A stretch of 18,676 bases of DNA from DASZGI01 sp035938995 (GTDB lineage: Bacteria; Actinomycetota; Actinomycetes; Streptomycetales; Catenulisporaceae): positions 1 to 18,676 of the forward strand of contig NZ_DASZGI010000298.1 in NCBI RefSeq assembly GCF_035938995.1. The letters are read 5' to 3'. Both the position numbers and the translations under genes were made by a program. The notes under the pieces were generated by a model. It was not told the DNA's origin and searched no databases. It saw nothing but the letters and a program-made list of their open reading frames with translations. Below, piece by piece: positions 7,628 through 14,911 of this stretch (positions within the stretch are counted from its first letter, which is position 1; every line of letters begins with the position of its first letter).

Positions 7628-9175
7628 TTAAGCAGCGAAGGCGGCCTTCATCGCGTCCATTTTCTTGCGCAACTGCTCGAACTCCGCGTACTCCTGCGCG
7701 GAGATGACCATCTGCTCCTCGCCGACCTCCATGACGGCCGGACCTGCCTGGTTCTGCTCCTTCGCCTTCTTGAGTGCCTCGTACTCGGCCAGCTGTTCGG
7801 ACGAGAACGTCGTCCCGCTGGGCGCCGGGATTGTGGTGCGTATGCCGCGGATGGCGTCCATCGCCTTCAGTGCGCTCTCGTCGGCTCCGGGCAGGGTGTG
7901 CAGGTAGTTCTGGGTGGTGATGATGGAGCCATGGCCGAGGCGGTCCTTGACCACCTGGATATCGGCGCCGCCGGCCAGCAGCCAGGAGGCGTGGGCATGG
8001 CACAGGGCGTGCGGGGTGACGTGCAGGTCGATTCCGGAACGGTCGATCGCGGGGTTCCAGATGTTGCGCCGGAACCAGTCACGCGGGATGTGCCCGTCGG
8101 TGTTGATCAGGCGTAGCGACCGCGGCGCGTCCTTGCCTCCGGCTCGACGTTCGGCGCGGTAGGCGGACAATGGCGTTGCGGCAGTGCTGGCAGCGGCATT
8201 TCGCCGCCGTGTAGGCGCTCTTCGTCCCGTGCGGGTATGTGCGGCCGTTTGCGTTCGGCTCGGTGTGCCCGAGTGTGGCCGGGTCGGGCAGCTCCTCCGG
8301 CCGGGCATGCGGCGCGGCTCGGTGGGCTGCTCGAACGGGAAGAGCAGGTCGTCCTTGCCCAGAGCCTTGAGCTGGATCCAGGTGATCAGCTTCTCGACTA
8401 TGTGGTGCGGCAGGCGCAGTGTGCGCCACTCTCCGTCCTTCGGGTAGTCCTTGACCAGGAAGCGTTCCCCGGTGGGGTGGAATATGCTGTTGACCTCGAC
8501 CACGACTCGTTTCACGGTCAGATCCCCGGTCTTCTGGTCCAGGTCTTTCACGCGCAGCTCGACCAGTTCGCCCCAGCGCAGACCAGTCTCGATGTCCGTC
8601 TCGACTAGGAGTTGGTAGAGCGCCTCGTGGAGCTGGGCGTAGATCGCGCCGAACTGGGAGACGGTGACGATGACCTTCTGCTTCTTAGCCACCGCTGGGG
8701 TCGCCACGCCCTTGCCAGCGTGCAGCACGGTGATCTGGTCGTTGAACGCGGTCGTGAAGATGGCGTTGAGAATGACCTTGCACTGCCAGATCGTCGGGGC
8801 GCCGACCTCCTTGTCCGCCAGCCGGGCGACCCACTCCCGCACGTGGCTCGGCAGGATGTCGATCATCCGCATCTTGCCGAACTCGGGCAGCAGATAGGCG
8901 TGGATCAAGTAGTGGTAGTTCTGCCGGGTCGAGGCCTCGATCACGTGGTTGGGGAACCACTCCTCGATCACGTAGCGTCGGAAGGTCTGCCTGCCCCGCT
9001 TCGGATCTCCGATTCGGCCGAGCGCGAGCTTGGCTTCGGCGCGCTGCCACGCCTTGTCGGCCTGCCGCTCAGCGCTGTAGGTGCCTGCCGACCGTTCGTG
9101 ACCACGGTGGTCTCGATAGCATGCCTGGTAGCGGATCTTGCCCTCGTCGTTGACCCGTTCCTTGGTCCAGCCCAT
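7628..9175 (-). CDS. int: Tyrosine site-specific integrase, probably inactive
   Basis: This is a phage/ICE-type tyrosine recombinase of 515 residues with an N-terminal arm-binding region, a SAM-like core-binding domain (about 63-160) and a catalytic domain. R200 (TGLRWGEL), H389, H415 (DRLGHGS) and Y424 (QNYLH) are present. Residue 392 is Cys (TGC) where the family has Arg in H-x-L-R-H, which should abolish catalysis. Residues about 292-334 (about 8311 to 8172) are read in the wrong frame. The correct frame there gives LPDPATLGHTEPN and a Cys/His-rich CRCQHC segment, bounded by an apparent one-base deletion near 8305 and a one-base insertion near 8170. The C-terminus has a coiled-coil-like tail. 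ATG 9175 has GAGAGGGG upstream. It lies 160 bases from the tRNA-derived attachment site, as expected for an element-encoded integrase. No excisionase is seen between them. Confidence 0.88.
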   Translation of the reverse strand: MGWTKERVNDEGKIRYQACYRDHRGHERSAGTYSAERQADKAWQRAEAKLALGRIGDPKRGRQTFRRYVIEEWFPNHVIEASTRQNYHYLIHAYLLPEFGKMRMIDILPSHVREWVARLADKEVGAPTIWQCKVILNAIFTTAFNDQITVLHAGKGVATPAVAKKQKVIVTVSQFGAIYAQLHEALYQLLVETDIETGLRWGELVELRVKDLDQKTGDLTVKRVVVEVNSIFHPTGERFLVKDYPKDGEWRTLRLPHHIVEKLITWIQLKALGKDDLLFPFEQPTEPRRMPGRRSCPTRPHSGTPSRTQTAAHTRTGRRAPTRRRNAAASTAATPLSAYRAERRAGGKDAPRSLRLINTDGHIPRDWFRRNIWNPAIDRSGIDLHVTPHALCHAHASWLLAGGADIQVVKDRLGHGSIITTQNYLHTLPGADESALKAMDAIRGIRTTIPAPSGTTFSSEQLAEYEALKKAKEQNQAGPAVMEVGEEQMVISAQEYAEFEQLRKKMDAMKAAFAA

Positions 9176-9335
9176 CTACGCCCCTCTCGCTCGATGCCCG
9201 CCCAATGCCCGCAGACCCTCGCGAACTTTCGCGAACCTCGACGGACCATGGCGGAACCTTGATTTACCGCTTAACCTGCACGTTAACCTAGAATCACGCA
9301 GGTAGGCAAGGTGCCGCATAGAAGGGCTTTAATAA

Positions 9336-9377
9336 TTCGGGACGAAGAGGTGGTGGGTTCAAATCCCGCCACCCCGA
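9336..9377 (+). other. Attachment site: truncated 3' half of tRNA-Pro(CGG)
   Basis: The segment folds as the 3' half of a tRNA. It has an anticodon loop TTCGGGA (9336-9342, anticodon CGG), the 3' anticodon stem CGAAG, variable loop AGGTG, and T-arm GTGGG-TTCAAAT-CCCGC (9353-9369). The acceptor strand CACCCCG (9370-9376) and an A discriminator complete it. The five bases before the loop (AATAA) do not pair with CGAAG and no 5' half exists, so this is the displaced copy left when an element integrates into a tRNA gene. Element DNA therefore lies to the left, with the integrase, and chromosome to the right. An intact tRNA-Pro should be rebuilt at the far left end, outside this window. From memory, pSAM2-like elements use the same kind of site. 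Confidence 0.75.
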
Positions 9378-9390
9378 CAGAGAAACACCA

Positions 9391-9431
9391 GGTCAGTGGC
9401 CTCCAACCTCAACGGGTGGAGGCCACTGACC
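9391..9431 (+). terminator. tRNA-Pro terminator hairpin
   Basis: Perfect 15-base arms (9391-9405 and 9417-9431) enclose an 11-base loop, starting 14 bases after the tRNA-like segment. There is no U-tract, as is common in actinomycetes. It is most simply the original tRNA terminator, stranded with the displaced 3' half, which supports calling the right side chromosomal. Confidence 0.75.
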
Positions 9432-9488
9432 GTCTCGGATGGGCTCCTGGGAGGAAAAATCTTGGTTGAGGGCTCCCAGCGGCCCGTG

Positions 9489-10019
9489 TCACTGCCCTGA
9501 ATCGAACGCTCCCGCGCCAGCTGCGCGGGCGAGTAGGAGCTTGCCGAGCACCGCGACCGGGGAGCGCGGGCTGAGCGCGAGGCTCTCGTCGGGCGTCTTG
9601 CTCCACAGCAGTGTGAGCCTGTCGAGCAGTTCGTTGCGCATGTCCTGGCTGACGTGTTTGTGGCGCGCCGAGACCGTGCCGTTTAGGTGGCTGAACCGCT
9701 CCTCGACCAAGACCGCCGGGGCGCCGAACTCGTCGAGCATGACCATATGCGAGTGCCGTAGAACGTGCAGAGTCAGGCCGCGAGCGATCGGCGTCCAGTT
9801 GACTTCGGCCCGGTGGGCGGTGGCGCAGCCGCGCGCCGGGATGCCCGACCATGGCTCGGCCAGCAGCAGTACCGGGTGCGGCGGATTGGGAGCGCGGCGC
9901 GGATAGAACCGCCTCACCCTGCAGGTCCACACTTTGGCCGGATTGTGGGTATTTGTGCCACAGCGCCGGTAGGGCCGAGCCCACTGCCGAATGTTCGACT
10001 TGTCGTCGAACATATTCAC
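9489..10019 (-). pseudogene. Integrase C-terminal remnant
   Basis: The C-terminal part of a second, unrelated tyrosine integrase. Diagnostic segments are VLLLAEPWSGIPARG, NWTPIARGLTLHVLRHSH and VLVEERFSHLNGTVSARHK, matching the usual Streptomyces pattern of HGLRHSH, ERLGH and ARYSHVT. The second Arg is kept, but the Gly-His is Ser-His and the nucleophilic Tyr is His (CAC). The N-terminal core and first Arg are absent. Another frame just upstream (about 9990-10095, GNKWRRREYVRR) resembles preceding integrase sequence, so a frameshift near 9990 is likely. It sits on the chromosomal side of the att site with the same orientation as the complete integrase, which points to an older integration at this tRNA. 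Confidence 0.7.
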
Positions 10020-10272
10020 GACGCCGCCATTTGTTACCGTCCGGTCGGTATCCAGATTCGGCAGACAATCTTCGTCGCCGGGCGCTGACCTCGACTTCCC
10101 AGGGCTCAGCGATCAAAACATGAAGCGGAAAAAACTGCCCGCTCAAAATTCGCCCGATTGCAGCACGGAACGCTAGGCTCGATACGCCGGACAGTCTCGA
10201 CCCCCACAGCTTCTCCAGGCCTTAGTGGTCGAGACCAATCCGTGAAACCACTCATTGTCGAATGGAAAAGTG

Positions 10273-10530
10273 ATGACCACTGGCATGGCCATCGCGCGTC
10301 GCAGGCCATCTCCCGCTCCGACGCCGCTTCAGGATAACCATGGCGGGCGTACCCCGCTGCCACCGACGCCCTCTTCTGGCATCACCGGTGCCACGTCCTT
10401 CCTGTCCATCGTGGTACTGCTCGGACTGCTCGTGATCACCGGGCACGCGAGTGCGGCTCAGCTCACCGCACTCGCAGCCCTCGTGAAAGCACTGGTCACC
10501 GGCGGCTGCCGATTACGACGACAGGACTGA
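10273..10530 (+). CDS. Small predicted membrane protein
   Basis: An 85-residue ORF of unknown function. The first 45 residues are rich in Pro, Arg and Thr. A hydrophobic stretch follows (SFLSIVVLLGLLVITGHA, about 43-60), then a second moderately hydrophobic Ala/Leu segment and a short basic tail. This suggests a one- or two-pass membrane protein. ATG 10273 follows GGAAAAG closely; a TTG at 10255 would add six residues. It ends directly before a strong inverted repeat. Composition and terminator favour a real gene, but I recognise no family. Confidence 0.45.
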   Translation: MTTGMAIARRRPSPAPTPLQDNHGGRTPLPPTPSSGITGATSFLSIVVLLGLLVITGHASAAQLTALAALVKALVTGGCRLRRQD

Positions 10531-10532
10531 CG

Positions 10533-10582
10533 GCGAAGGCGGCCGAGGGTTGACCACAGCGTCGGACCCCGGCCGCCTTCGC
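10533..10582. terminator. Bidirectional terminator-like inverted repeat
   Basis: Perfect 13-base arms (10533-10545 and 10570-10582) with a 24-base loop. It lies three bases after the small membrane ORF and three bases beyond the stop of the minus-strand mini-ORF, so it could end transcripts from both sides. Confidence 0.6.
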
Positions 10583-10584
10583 AT

Positions 10585-10623
10585 TCACCGGTAAGGGGCG
10601 CAGTACAGTTTCGCGTTTGCCAT
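10585..10623 (-). CDS. 12-codon mini-ORF with strong Shine-Dalgarno
   Basis: The minus strand encodes MANAKLYCAPYR followed by TGA. The ATG at 10623 is preceded by GGAGGAGG at an ideal distance. A 10-bp palindrome is immediately upstream and a strong inverted repeat immediately downstream, so the mini-ORF forms a compact promoter-to-terminator unit. It is divergent from the HTH regulator gene at 10724. It could encode a signalling or leader peptide containing one Cys, or be a chance ORF. No known peptide family comes to mind. Confidence 0.35.
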   Translation of the reverse strand: MANAKLYCAPYR

Positions 10624-10635
10624 AGGAAAACCTCC

Positions 10636-10660
10636 TCCGTTTCGTATCGAACGAAACGGA
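10636..10660. promoter_or_regulatory. Palindrome between mini-ORF and HTH regulator
   Basis: Perfect 10-base arms TCCGTTTCGT and ACGAAACGGA (10636-10645 and 10651-10660) surround a 5-base spacer. The palindrome lies 63 bases before the HTH gene and 12 bases before the mini-ORF. It is a candidate operator for the HTH protein. In the minus-strand transcript it would instead be a hairpin abutting the Shine-Dalgarno of the mini-ORF, which could control translation. Confidence 0.5.
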
Positions 10661-10723
10661 AGAAATGCTCGCCCCGGGGGCCGAAACAAAATCCGATCAT
10701 GGAAACATGCCAGAGGAAGATGG

Positions 10724-12214
10724 ATGATCGTGTCACCGGGCTCCCCTCTCTGCCCCGGCTGCAATAAACCGCTGCCCACTGCCCCGAAAACCGCGATAGG
10801 CCGCCCCCGGATCTATCACGGCGAGGAGTGTAAAAAGGCATACCGCCGGAGGAACGGGGCGGAGACCGCACCAACATTCAGCCCCCAGTACGGCGAAGCG
10901 GTCGCTAAGGTGTGCGACCAACTCACCGCCATACTGCGCGAGCTGACCAGGCGGATACGCCAGCACGATGACGCAGCTCGGCTGCTCGCCGTCACACCGG
11001 CGGTCCTCAAGGCCGCACAACTGATCGACAAGGGGACGGTCGCCCACCTTAAGCACAACGGCGCAACGTGGAAGCAGATCGGCAACGCCCTGAACTCGAA
11101 CGAGGATGCCGTCCGCCACAAGTACGAAAAGGCCGGCGACTTGATCGAGCGCGCCATGCGCATCCCTGGCGGCGAGCTCGCTCAACTAGTGCCCGAACCC
11201 GAGCACACCCGGGAGAAGGAAACGCCCGACGCGGCGTGCGAACTGACGGCCGTCCAGCTCGTGCGGGACCTGCTCGAGGCCCGCGCGAAGGCCGGCTCGA
11301 AACTCACGCCGCGCCAGCTCGCCCTGCGCGCGCAGGTCTCCCCCTCGTACATGTCCCGCATCCTGTCCGAGAACAGGTCCCCATCGCCGAAAATCCTCGG
11401 CGTGCTGCTCAAGGTACTGCTCGCGGACGCGGAGGCGGACCCCAGCGAACCTACGGCGCTGCACGAGCTGCGGAACGTCGTGGGGTCCCCCCACAGCCTG
11501 ACCCCTGCCGAGATCGCCGAGAACCTTCTGATCATGCGCTCCGGATCGAGCGCCCGCGAGGCCATCGAGGTCATCCGCCTGCTCGCACGCCACGCACCAA
11601 CGCCCGTGCTCGCCGAGCTCCTGCTCGAACTCAAGGCACGACGCCTGGAACCCGAGCGCACCGTCCTGCTGCGCGCCCTGGCCACCGAGACGCGCTTCCG
11701 CATCATCATGCTGATCAACGACCTACGCGCCCTCGCACCAAATCAGATCCCGCAGCTGTTCAACCACCTGGCGCGCAACTTCTCCCGAGACACCCTCTAC
11801 CTGCTCAACGACCTGTCAGACAGGTCTTACGCGGCGGAGTGCCGCACCCTGACCGAAGCGGTTGCCTCCGGCGCCTCACCAGAGGCGATCAGCACGCTGA
11901 TCAGATGGCTCAGCACGCAGGAGGACGTGCTCGGCCTAGCCGACTACATCGTGCACATCGTGATCCGCCGGCGTGAATTCCCCGTCCTGGTCAAACTCAT
12001 CGGATGCCTGAACGCAGGCGAGATGGCCGACACGGCCCTCAGGATCCGGTCGGACCTGGTCAACATCCTCTTCGAGCACGAGCTGTCCCCAGCCACACCA
12101 CTACCATCCCGGACGAGCTCGCACACGAACCCGTCCGCCCTCCGGCATCACGCGGCGCTGCACGACCACCCGCCCGCCCGGGATCCGCACCTTCGGCCGG
12201 GCGACACACATTGA
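10724..12214 (+). CDS. Zinc-finger and helix-turn-helix regulator with helical-repeat C-terminus
   Basis: This 496-residue protein starts with a small zinc-finger-like motif (CPGC at 10-13, then GRPRIYHGEECKKAYRRR with H32 and C36), resembling the CxxC...YC...C type common in actinomycete regulators. A first HTH-like segment follows at about 107-135 (GATWKQIGNALNSNEDAVRH). An XRE-like HTH is at about 193-222 (LTPRQLALRAQVSPSYMSRI). The C-terminal half is a run of amphipathic helices (about 255-455) resembling ARM/HEAT-type repeats, probably for ligand or partner binding. The last 40 residues are low complexity. ATG 10724 has AGGAAG six bases upstream. It may bind the palindrome at 10636-10660. 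Role inferred: DNA-binding regulator; target and signal unknown. Confidence 0.75.
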   Translation: MIVSPGSPLCPGCNKPLPTAPKTAIGRPRIYHGEECKKAYRRRNGAETAPTFSPQYGEAVAKVCDQLTAILRELTRRIRQHDDAARLLAVTPAVLKAAQLIDKGTVAHLKHNGATWKQIGNALNSNEDAVRHKYEKAGDLIERAMRIPGGELAQLVPEPEHTREKETPDAACELTAVQLVRDLLEARAKAGSKLTPRQLALRAQVSPSYMSRILSENRSPSPKILGVLLKVLLADAEADPSEPTALHELRNVVGSPHSLTPAEIAENLLIMRSGSSAREAIEVIRLLARHAPTPVLAELLLELKARRLEPERTVLLRALATETRFRIIMLINDLRALAPNQIPQLFNHLARNFSRDTLYLLNDLSDRSYAAECRTLTEAVASGASPEAISTLIRWLSTQEDVLGLADYIVHIVIRRREFPVLVKLIGCLNAGEMADTALRIRSDLVNILFEHELSPATPLPSRTSSHTNPSALRHHAALHDHPPARDPHLRPGDTH

Positions 12215-12244
12215 CGCACCGCCCCGCCGGACCGAGGCGGCGTG

Positions 12245-12268
12245 TCCGGGAATCGATCGATTCCCGGA
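12245..12268. terminator. Perfect 24-base palindrome after the HTH gene
   Basis: Two 12-base arms (12245-12256 and 12257-12268, left arm TCCGGGAATCGA) meet without spacer, 30 bases after the HTH stop. As RNA it forms a 10-bp stem with a 4-base loop, so it probably terminates that gene. The symmetry would also suit a protein-binding site. Confidence 0.5.
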
Positions 12269-12332
12269 ATCCCGGCGATCATGGAGCTGCGAGCCCGAAT
12301 CACGTCCAGGAGACCTGTCAGGCTTTCCGTGT

Positions 12333-12352
12333 GTCCAACAAGACTGTTGGAC
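12333..12352. repeat. Short inverted repeat
   Basis: GTCCAACA (12333-12340) and TGTTGGAC (12345-12352) flank a 4-base loop in the gap between the HTH gene and the SRPBCC pseudogene. It may be a small hairpin or operator; the function is not evident. Confidence 0.35.
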
Positions 12353-12447
12353 CTTTCCCGTGCAATGCGCGGTGTGATCTGCGGTCAGCCGTCGCCAGCG
12401 CTGGTGGCGTGCGCGCGTGATCTACGAGCGCTACCGGCGCGCCCGCG

Positions 12448-12813
12448 ATGACTAGGACTGACACCGCCGTCCGAGTCATCAGCGCCTCGCCGGACCGGTA
12501 TCCGTCGCGCCGACCGACTCCGACGCGCTTGCCGTGTGGCTACTGCCCGACGGATGACTGGCCGGTTCGAACACTTCGATGCGCGTCCTGGCGGGTCCTA
12601 CAGACTAGTCCTGGCGTACGCGGACGTGTCGGCTGCGCGGGAAGTCCGCCGTCGACTCCGACGTGGTCGACCCCATGGGAGGTCACCCCGTCGATGACCG
12701 ATCACGCGTCGACATCAGGGCCGACGATGTGCCCGACGGAAATCAACACTGCAGATCACGCGGCGGGATTGTCGTCCTCGCTCGACAATCTCGCCGCTCC
12801 CGTTGAACGCTGA
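12448..12813 (+). pseudogene. Decayed SRPBCC (AHSA1-type) protein gene
   Basis: Pieces of one SRPBCC/Activator-of-Hsp90-ATPase-like protein are spread over all three plus-strand frames. TDTAVRVISASPDR starts at 12448, then DSDALAVWLLPDG, then MTGRFEHFDARPGGSYRLVL. After these come GKSAVDSDVVD, then VDIRADDVPDG, and finally TADHAAGLSSSLDNLAAPVE before the stop at 12811. The order is the family order, but the central segment (normally about 40 residues with the strand-rich core) is missing. At least four frame changes are needed. This is a clear dead gene on the chromosomal side of the att site. The original role was probably a lipid- or small-ligand-binding fold and cannot be stated further. 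Confidence 0.75.
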
Positions 12814-13205
12814 GCGCAGGCACCTCGCAGCACGGTGCTCATCGCCGGCGACCATCCGTGTTGTAGCGACGGAGGGTCAGATCTACGATCGCCAACTGCA
12901 GCAAGCAGGCGACTACACCGGGCCCGCGTAGGGATCCCCATGCGGCGACGCGCACCGGGCCAAATAGCACTGCGAGAACCGCACCACTTAGCGCTGGAGA
13001 TCACAATGCCGGGTCCTGCCTGCGGTGTGTCTGCAAATGGCCGTTTGCAGACACACGCACGCCCATTGCTTTGGATGGGCTCGCGCGGCCGGGACGGAAG
13101 CTAGAAGCCTCTCGATCCGACACGGGAGGACGGTACGTCGGGTCCGCGGGTGTCTGGAGATTCTCGTGCCACCGCAGAAGCACAGGTCGGCGGATCGGTG
13201 GTGCC
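12814..13205. other. Gene-free region
   Basis: No ORF with convincing start and composition. The notable structures are the 13-bp-arm hairpin at 13025-13056 and a small hairpin at 13061-13080 (GCCCAT ... ATGGGC). Confidence 0.45.
13025..13056. repeat. Long perfect hairpin
   Basis: Arms GTGTGTCTGCAAA (13025-13037) and TTTGCAGACACAC (13044-13056) pair perfectly around TGGCCG. It is too far from either neighbouring stop to be an obvious terminator and has no T-tract. It could be a recombination or IS-related structure. Confidence 0.5.
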
Positions 13206-13241
13206 GGTGCGGAACCGCCCTGGGCGGAGCAGTTCCGCACC
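13206..13241 (-). terminator. Terminator of the 523-residue protein gene
   Basis: GGTGCGGAAC (13206-13215) pairs with GTTCCGCACC (13232-13241), and an inner GC-rich stem (CCGCC with GGCGG) fills the loop. It begins 26 bases after the minus-strand stop at 13268. Confidence 0.7.
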
Positions 13242-13267
13242 CTGCTGCGGCTCCAGTGCGCGAAGGT

Positions 13268-14839
13268 TCAGGAGGGACCGGGCGCCCTGAACCTGACCCG
13301 GTCGAACAGGCCGAGCCTGTCCGGTCCGTTCACGCGTGCACTCTCCAGCAGCCGACGGGACAGGCGCGTGCCGCGCTCGTGCTGGCGCTGTAGGAACGCC
13401 TCGAGCTTAGGTTCGCCGTTGAGGGCGTTCTTATCGTCGTAGCCCACAGCGTCGGCCGAGCCGTCGTCGAGCAGGCGCCCGATCATCACGGCCAGGGTGC
13501 CTGGCCCGGATCCCCGATAGCCCCAGGACAGTCCCGGCGCGTCCAGTGTGGGCATCGGGTGGAGCGTGCCGTCCTCGGTGCGCACCCAGATCGGGTTGTC
13601 GAGGATGACCTCCTTGATCCTGCTGCCCGGAGGCAGACGGCGCGCCGCGTAGGAGAGGTAGCTGACCTCGTCGGCTGGGGAGAACATGTAGTGGCCGACG
13701 CGGGCGATGACCGGTGCGTCGGTCACCGGATCGACGAGCGTGTCGGTGGTGTTGCTGCGGTCGCCTTCCAGGCGGTGCAGCGCGGTCGGCGTGGTGTGAC
13801 GCAGGCGTGCGATCCACTCTCGGCCAGCCGGGGTGGCCTTCTCGGCGACAATGGAGAAGGAGCCACCGAACGGGCTGTACCTGTTCGTCCACCCGGCGAT
13901 CTGCCCCAGACACTCGACAGCCAAGTCGTCGGTGCGTCGGCCCAGTGCGACCACGCCGGCGCAGATCGCCTCGTCGTCCTCGACCGCCTCGGCTCGGCCG
14001 GGGTCGTCCGGGTCGGGGGAGGCGCAGATCATCATGCTGGCGCGCTCGCCCTGCTGGCTGACGACGTAGTCACCGGGATCGCCCGACTCGGCCAGCTCAT
14101 CCATGTGGGCGATCTCCCACGCGGCGTTCTCGGCCGCGTCCTTGCGGATCTGGTGGCCGATGCTGAAGCAAGCGGTGCGCACCGCGTTTCCCTTCGCCTC
14201 GCTCAGCGCCATGTCGTACAGCGGCTCCCAGGACGGCCAGCTCACCGGTTCCACCGTGGCCGGTTCATCGCCGGGGGACCACGCGTTCACCGCCCGCGCG
14301 CGGCGCAGATGCAGCGGCCACCAGGGCACCCGGGTGCCGATGTGGGCCGCCACGTCCACCCAATCCGGGGAGTAGGGCAGCTCGGGCCGCGCAGGGTCGA
14401 CGGCCTCGAGATTCGGCACGCCATAGATGCTCCAGTCGTTCCAGACCACGACGATGGTGTCGGCGGACGGGATCTTCTCGATGACCTGGTCGGGATCGAA
14501 GGCCTGATCGAGCGGATAGACGATGGCCAGGCGTCCGAAGCCGGTGCGCCAAAGGCCGACGAAGCGGGCGTGCGGGAAGTCGTCCTCGGCGCAGCTGCCG
14601 CCGAGGTACCGTGTGGCGGGGCTGCCCGCCGGGCGAAGCAGGAACGGCGTGTGCTCGGCCAGGTCGGGGTGGCGGGCTGCAAGCCAGCGCGCGAAGGCGT
14701 AGGCGGACCACTTGGTCTCGCCGCCGGTGTACTTCGGGTCCAGGGGAGCGGGCATCCCCGGTCCGGTGGCCAGGCGCCGCCAGTCGGTCCGGCTGATCCC
14801 GAACGTCTCCTGCATCCGTGCGGCCGTCATGTCGTCCAC
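13268..14839 (-). CDS. Unrecognised protein with AlpA-like N-terminal DNA-binding segment
   Basis: I do not recognise this 523-residue protein. The first 60 residues (FGISRTDWRRLATGPGMPAPL, then GGETKWSAYAFARWLAARHPDL) resemble the winged/AlpA-type DNA-binding motif used by excisionases and prophage regulators. The rest is a globular, Trp- and Asp-rich region with no transmembrane segments. Segments such as ADTIVVVWNDWSIYGVP and SFSIVAEKATPAGREWIARL give no clear fold. I take GTG 14839 as start; a TTG at 14845 and an ATG at 14830 are alternatives. GGGAGG lies 10 bases before the GTG and 4 before the TTG. The frame is open upstream to 15007 but that part looks non-coding. It is divergent from the TIR fusion gene, with an IS relic between them, and has its own terminator. 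It may be an independent accessory gene or a partner of the fusion. Confidence 0.7.
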   Translation of the reverse strand: MDDMTAARMQETFGISRTDWRRLATGPGMPAPLDPKYTGGETKWSAYAFARWLAARHPDLAEHTPFLLRPAGSPATRYLGGSCAEDDFPHARFVGLWRTGFGRLAIVYPLDQAFDPDQVIEKIPSADTIVVVWNDWSIYGVPNLEAVDPARPELPYSPDWVDVAAHIGTRVPWWPLHLRRARAVNAWSPGDEPATVEPVSWPSWEPLYDMALSEAKGNAVRTACFSIGHQIRKDAAENAAWEIAHMDELAESGDPGDYVVSQQGERASMMICASPDPDDPGRAEAVEDDEAICAGVVALGRRTDDLAVECLGQIAGWTNRYSPFGGSFSIVAEKATPAGREWIARLRHTTPTALHRLEGDRSNTTDTLVDPVTDAPVIARVGHYMFSPADEVSYLSYAARRLPPGSRIKEVILDNPIWVRTEDGTLHPMPTLDAPGLSWGYRGSGPGTLAVMIGRLLDDGSADAVGYDDKNALNGEPKLEAFLQRQHERGTRLSRRLLESARVNGPDRLGLFDRVRFRAPGPS

Positions 14840-14911
14840 GAGCAACGAACCTCCCGTATTCGAGGTATGAGATGGGTCGCCACTATCCTGACGTGCATGG
14901 CTGACAGATCG

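Noticed and set aside
9336..9377. Functional tRNA-Pro gene
   Set aside because: Only the 3' half is present. The upstream bases do not pair with the anticodon stem and no D-arm or 5' acceptor strand exists.
7628..9377. pSAM2-type conjugative element
   Set aside because: The att site is of the same tRNA type, but the integrase is transcribed away from the site, and no replication, excision or transfer genes appear in the 9 kb to the left.
11068..11976. 302-codon ORF inside the HTH gene
   Set aside because: An alternate-frame shadow dominated by Arg, Pro and Ala. The 496-residue frame carries the zinc finger and HTH motifs.
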